Source: Ruminococcus sp.
Lineage (GTDB): Bacteria; Bacillota; Clostridia; Oscillospirales; Ruminococcaceae
Length of the DNA stretch: 16,346 nucleotides
Assembly (NCBI GenBank): GCA_024697705.1
Contig: JAILFF010000248.1
Location: 1-16,346 of the forward strand
Direction: 5' to 3'
Shown: positions 13,227 to 16,346 of the stretch, one piece after another
Layout of the letters: each line of letters starts with the position of its first letter
How positions within the stretch are numbered: the first letter of the stretch is position 1
The notes under the pieces: model-generated
The model's database searches: none
The model's input: only the letters and a program-made list of their open reading frames with translations
What the model was told of the DNA's origin: nothing
Position numbers and translations under genes: made by a program

Positions 13227-16079
13227 TTATTTCTTCACAAACCTGAACACGTTCCCCTTGTCCTTCTCGGACATTCCCGAAATGTATTTGAGGTACATAT
13301 CCGTAACATGATCGTTCGCCCCCGAATCCGAAAGTTTCTTCAGTATCTTTACGGCTTCGGTGCGACGCCCGAGATGGAAAAGCCTTATCGCTTCGCGCAG
13401 ATCAAGTGAGTTCTCCGACCGCCTGTCCTTCTCCTCGTCGGGCAGACAATCGAGTACCTCGTAGACCGCCTTCACTTCGTTGACGCCCGCGACCTGCACT
13501 ATGCCGAGATACCTCAGCCCCAATGAATCGGGGTCGCTCATGCGATCGACCGTGTCCTTTGAGATAAGCATTGCCGTCTTGTACTGCTTCGTGAGCGTTT
13601 CAAGCCGCGAGCTTAAGTTCACCGTATCGGAGATAACCGTGCCCGAAAGCCGCTCGCTCTCGCCCACAATGCCGATACGCGCCATGCCCGAATGTATGCC
13701 TATGCCGATGTTCAGGTCGCTGATGTGTATCGCTTCCGCCGTGGAACGGTCGAGTACGATGGCGCGGTAAAGCTCGATGCCGCATTTCACCGCGTCGTCG
13801 GCGTTCTCGAAAAGCGCCATTACCGCGTCGCCGATGTACTTGTCGATAAATCCGCCGTGACTGCGCACGATGGGACCCGCCTTGCCGTATATCACGTTTA
13901 CGAACTCGAAATTCTCCTTCGCGGTCATTATCTCCGAATTTATCGAAAAGGCGCGTATGTCGAAAAACAGCACCGTCAGCTCGCGGCTGCTTGCGTCGCC
14001 CAATTCAAGATCGGTAAAGCTGTCCTTGCCGAGCAGCTCGCGGAATTTCTCGGGGACGAACTTGTAATAGAAGCGCTCGGTCTTGTCCTTTTCGGCGAAA
14101 AGAGCTTCAAGGCTCTGCGCCATGCCGTTTACCTGCGAACAGATCTCGCCAAGCTCATCCTTCGAGCGGTAGCTGACACGCGCCGAAAGATCGCCGCCCG
14201 ATATCTGCTCTACCGCCTTTGTCGCCTTCTTGATCGTCCGCGTTATGTACATCGAGCTTACGACCGTAACCAACGTCAGAGCTCCTATTATCACAAGTAT
14301 ATACACTGTCATTTTAAGGAAGATGTCCCGCCGCGTCGTCCATAAATTCCAGCTGTTGGTCTTTACCTTAAGATAATATTCGCCCTGCGGCGTGTTCAGT
14401 CTGCCGAGAACATATATCTCACTGAACGTCGCGTCGTCGGACATAAAGCCCTCTATATCCTTGAAACGGTAATTCCCGCTGCCGCCTGTGTTCTCCAGTA
14501 TCTCCTTTTGAGAAACTATCGCTTCGGTCAAGTACAACGGCATGATGTTCCTGTCGGTTCGGGCGAGAACCGCCGCGTTTTCTTCATCTATGCGCTTCAC
14601 AACGCTGAATATGTATTTTGTCTTGTCATGGTCAAAGGAATTCAGCTTATTTTGCAGCCTTCGCGCCGCGCCGCCCGTGTCTTCGCCCACATAGTCAAGC
14701 CCCGTAAAATCATAGCCGTCAAGCGCGGAAACGCCCATCTGACACACAAGGTCCAGCTCTTTTTCGGTGTTGGCGGTATTTTCCTCCTCCAGATCGAAAT
14801 AAAGGCTGACGACTATCGCAAGCGCGGGGATAAGCAGAACGGGCAGCGTCATCGCTATCTGCTTGTAGAGCAGAGTTTTTTTCCGTATGATAAGATTTAT
14901 CACCAGGCATACCGCGCAGAACGGGATAATCAGCTCAAAAAAGTTCGTAACGTGCCACAAAAACGGATTTTTTATGGATATAGTCACATTTACTTCCGAA
15001 GTACCGCTGCCGTCGAAAGTGACTATCCCGTTGTCGAGCGTAACGACAAGCAATTCGGTATCGGAGCCCTCGGGACGGCAGCCGCCGAGAGAAACGATCT
15101 TATGCGAGTCCTCACTGCCGGCAAGAGTTCGGACGTTCAGCACTTCGGTAAGCGTACCGTTTTCAAGCAGACAGATCTCGTCCTTGTCCTCCTGCCTGTT
15201 CACATACAGCTTGTCTCCGACGACTGCGGCGAATTTGATAAATCCCTTGTTATTCTCGGGATGTTCCTCGAAATGATAAATGCTTTCGCCGAGAGGTTCG
15301 CCGAAACGGGTGCGGTAGACGTTTCCGTCGCTGCGCATGAACAGGAACGAGTCGGAAACGGGGATAACATCAAAGGTGAAAGTCCCGTCGGGGTCGGTAG
15401 GATAGGGGGCGCTTATCGTGAGCGAATCCGTTTCGGTATCAATGGAATAAAGCAGTGTTTCGTCGCGTTCCATGACGGCAAAGCTGATCTTTCCCTCCGT
15501 GCAGCCCATACGGCTCAGTTTGGAGGCTTGAAGCTTTTCGTTTTCGTCATAGTTGACGGTGCAGTATTCACGTTCGACGTTAAATTCGTCATCGACGCGG
15601 ACGATACGTTCCCGCAGGACTTTAGTGGAAACAGTATCGGCAAAATCGGTAATAACGAAATACATTTTTCCGTCGTTACCGCAGACATATTTTGTTGTCG
15701 AGTAGACCTCCTCGCCATAATACAGCCGGTTAAAGCGGCAGTATTTCTGCTCGCCCGCCGCGATATCGACAAGCGCCGCCAGTTCATAATCATTTCTTGA
15801 AAATCGGACCATTGCCGTTCCGCCGTGATTGACCGACGCCGAACTTATTTCGGACAGCGGGAAAATATCTTCCGTGAGTTTCGGAGTAACGGAAGTGATA
15901 TTGACGCCGCCCGTGTCGATCTCTCCGATAATGAACAGTATCAGTGCAGCGAGTACCTGTGCGAGCAGGAACCACCGCGCCTTACCGAAAACGCGGCGCA
16001 TAAATCTGCCGACGGCTTTAAGCGGGGAGCTTTTTTGATTTTTGACGGGTACAGTCGTATTATCTTTTTTTCGGCTCAT
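13227..16079 (-). CDS. Receptor-type class III adenylate cyclase with two extracytoplasmic modules, HAMP and C-terminal helical region
   Basis: This 950-aa membrane protein is predicted to make cAMP in response to an external signal. In order: membrane helix 1 (about 36-52), a large beta-rich extracytoplasmic region (53-377, resembling a propeller-like or repeat-strand sensor), helices 2 and 3 (379-399, 405-427), a second outside domain (428-585), helix 4 (587-611), HAMP (612-667) and the cyclase domain (700-877), then a helical, TPR-like tail (892-947). Catalytic residues appear complete: metal Asp in FFDIRAFS (D707) and in YIGDAVMALF (D751), K747 and D818 as adenine-selecting residues, and N821 and R825 in DTVNLSSR. 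I chose the ATG at 16079, with GGAGCAGGTG just upstream, over one at 16118 that has no ribosome binding site. It is transcribed alone, convergent to the tatD operon. Ligand unknown. Confidence 0.9.
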   Translation of the reverse strand: MSRKKDNTTVPVKNQKSSPLKAVGRFMRRVFGKARWFLLAQVLAALILFIIGEIDTGGVNITSVTPKLTEDIFPLSEISSASVNHGGTAMVRFSRNDYELAALVDIAAGEQKYCRFNRLYYGEEVYSTTKYVCGNDGKMYFVITDFADTVSTKVLRERIVRVDDEFNVEREYCTVNYDENEKLQASKLSRMGCTEGKISFAVMERDETLLYSIDTETDSLTISAPYPTDPDGTFTFDVIPVSDSFLFMRSDGNVYRTRFGEPLGESIYHFEEHPENNKGFIKFAAVVGDKLYVNRQEDKDEICLLENGTLTEVLNVRTLAGSEDSHKIVSLGGCRPEGSDTELLVVTLDNGIVTFDGSGTSEVNVTISIKNPFLWHVTNFFELIIPFCAVCLVINLIIRKKTLLYKQIAMTLPVLLIPALAIVVSLYFDLEEENTANTEKELDLVCQMGVSALDGYDFTGLDYVGEDTGGAARRLQNKLNSFDHDKTKYIFSVVKRIDEENAAVLARTDRNIMPLYLTEAIVSQKEILENTGGSGNYRFKDIEGFMSDDATFSEIYVLGRLNTPQGEYYLKVKTNSWNLWTTRRDIFLKMTVYILVIIGALTLVTVVSSMYITRTIKKATKAVEQISGGDLSARVSYRSKDELGEICSQVNGMAQSLEALFAEKDKTERFYYKFVPEKFRELLGKDSFTDLELGDASSRELTVLFFDIRAFSINSEIMTAKENFEFVNVIYGKAGPIVRSHGGFIDKYIGDAVMALFENADDAVKCGIELYRAIVLDRSTAEAIHISDLNIGIGIHSGMARIGIVGESERLSGTVISDTVNLSSRLETLTKQYKTAMLISKDTVDRMSDPDSLGLRYLGIVQVAGVNEVKAVYEVLDCLPDEEKDRRSENSLDLREAIRLFHLGRRTEAVKILKKLSDSGANDHVTDMYLKYISGMSEKDKGNVFRFVKK

Positions 16080-16102
16080 AGGTTCACCTGCTCCGATAAC
16101 AG

Positions 16103-16203
16103 TTATAGTAAACGACATAATGAATTGGCTGCGCGAACGGCACGAACGAGTTCGTGCATTCGTGCGGTTGACCCCGCTTCCGCTTCGCGGGTGTTTACTA
16201 TAA
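16103..16203. repeat. 101-bp inverted-repeat-bounded element upstream of the cyclase gene
   Basis: TTATAGTAAAC (16103-16113) is exactly complementary to 16193-16203. Inside lie a perfect 8-bp hairpin GCACGAAC/GTTCGTGC (16140-16157) and a GC-rich CCCGC/GCGGG stem near 16174-16191. The whole lies 8 bases beyond the cyclase ribosome binding site, so it is where the cyclase promoter or leader should be. I see no convincing -35/-10 pair here; the inner end of the left repeat could serve as a weak TATAAC -10 on the minus strand. Confidence 0.55.
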
Positions 16204-16246
16204 AAGCGACCTCGCGGAAAACACCTTTCCCGCGAGAGCCGCTTTT
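16202..16246. terminator. Terminator of the truncated right-edge gene (bidirectional form)
   Basis: AAAAGCG plus CTCGCGG on the left pair with CCGCGAG plus CGCTTTT on the right, with a small internal mismatch or bulge and a loop of about 12 bases. On the minus strand the hairpin begins 7 bases after the stop codons of the right-edge gene and ends in TTTT, as expected for its terminator. Confidence 0.75.
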
Positions 16247-16253
16247 GTATTTA

Positions 16254-16346
16254 TTATTCCTTTTCCTTGACAGTCTCCACAATATCCCACTTTTTCAGCG
16301 ATTCCATAGCTACGATATGGCTCACAACTATGAAACTCAATACAAT
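16254..16346 (-). CDS. C-terminal fragment of a probable membrane protein
   Basis: Thirty codons end in TAA, with a second TAA directly after. The peptide is a hydrophobic stretch (IVLSFIVVSHIVAM) followed by a charged tail (ESLKKWDIVETVKEKE), which looks like the last membrane helix and cytoplasmic tail of a polytopic protein. The rest lies outside the window, and the family cannot be named from this fragment. The terminator immediately downstream supports it being a real gene end. Confidence 0.65.
   Translation of the reverse strand: MVLSFIVVSHIVAMESLKKWDIVETVKEKE

Noticed and set aside
14508..15800. 430-codon plus-strand open frame opposite the cyclase gene
   Set aside because: It is antisense to the sensor and membrane part of the cyclase and has no plausible start signal. 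The minus-strand protein has coherent domain order.
16080..16118. Thirteen-residue N-terminal extension of the cyclase from the ATG at 16118
   Set aside because: No ribosome binding site precedes it, it runs into the inverted-repeat element, and the ATG at 16079 has GGAGCAGGTG correctly placed.

Overview
The window looks like chromosomal core and near-core sequence from a spore-gene-bearing Gram-positive of the class Clostridia, most likely an Oscillospiraceae (Ruminococcus-like) bacterium. The evidence is strong AGGAGG-type ribosome binding sites, clear sigma-A promoters (TTGACA/TATAAT class), a spoVAC gene, an orphan MsmX/MsmK-type sugar ATPase, and intergenic spaces full of small GC-rich palindromes. 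This assignment is inferred from gene content and signal style; no search was run. No tRNA, rRNA, CRISPR array or complete transposon was seen.

Layout from left to right. The last 10 codons of a plus-strand gene, with its terminator, open the window (1-110). After a repeat-bearing spacer, a strong promoter drives a membrane-bound nucleotide-sugar 4,6-dehydratase (495-2522). Facing it on the minus strand is a tightly coupled four-gene operon, 6718 back to 2728. It starts with an ABC-F ATPase, followed by three proteins of unknown function: a 375-aa protein, a zinc-ribbon protein and a 200-aa protein. The first and third of these share a domain. Next come a 16S rRNA pseudouridine synthase (7208-7915) and a MsmK-type sugar ABC ATPase (8169-9311), which ends in a run of tandem terminator-like hairpins. 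A family-6 hypoxanthine-DNA glycosylase gene (9445-9951) overlaps, tail to tail, a solitary minus-strand spoVAC that has a sigma-G-like promoter.

A plus-strand operon then runs from a near-perfect promoter at 10494: tatD, a polyprenyl-phosphate-type family-2 glycosyltransferase, and an SseB-domain protein. A 160-bp long-hairpin element sits directly on the sseB stop codon, followed by a probably shared terminator. The right end holds a large minus-strand receptor-type class III adenylate cyclase (13227-16079) with two predicted extracytoplasmic modules, HAMP, cyclase and a C-terminal helical region. Last comes the C-terminus of a truncated minus-strand membrane protein (16254-16346).

Functional links that can be supported are modest. 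The dehydratase and the glycosyltransferase both fit cell-surface glycan work but lie in separate transcripts. The rRNA modifier and the ABC-F protein are both translation-linked but are divergently transcribed. The least explained parts are the ABC-F operon with its duplicated unknown domain, the two-sensor cyclase, the isolated spoVAC, and the several distinct palindromic intergenic elements.
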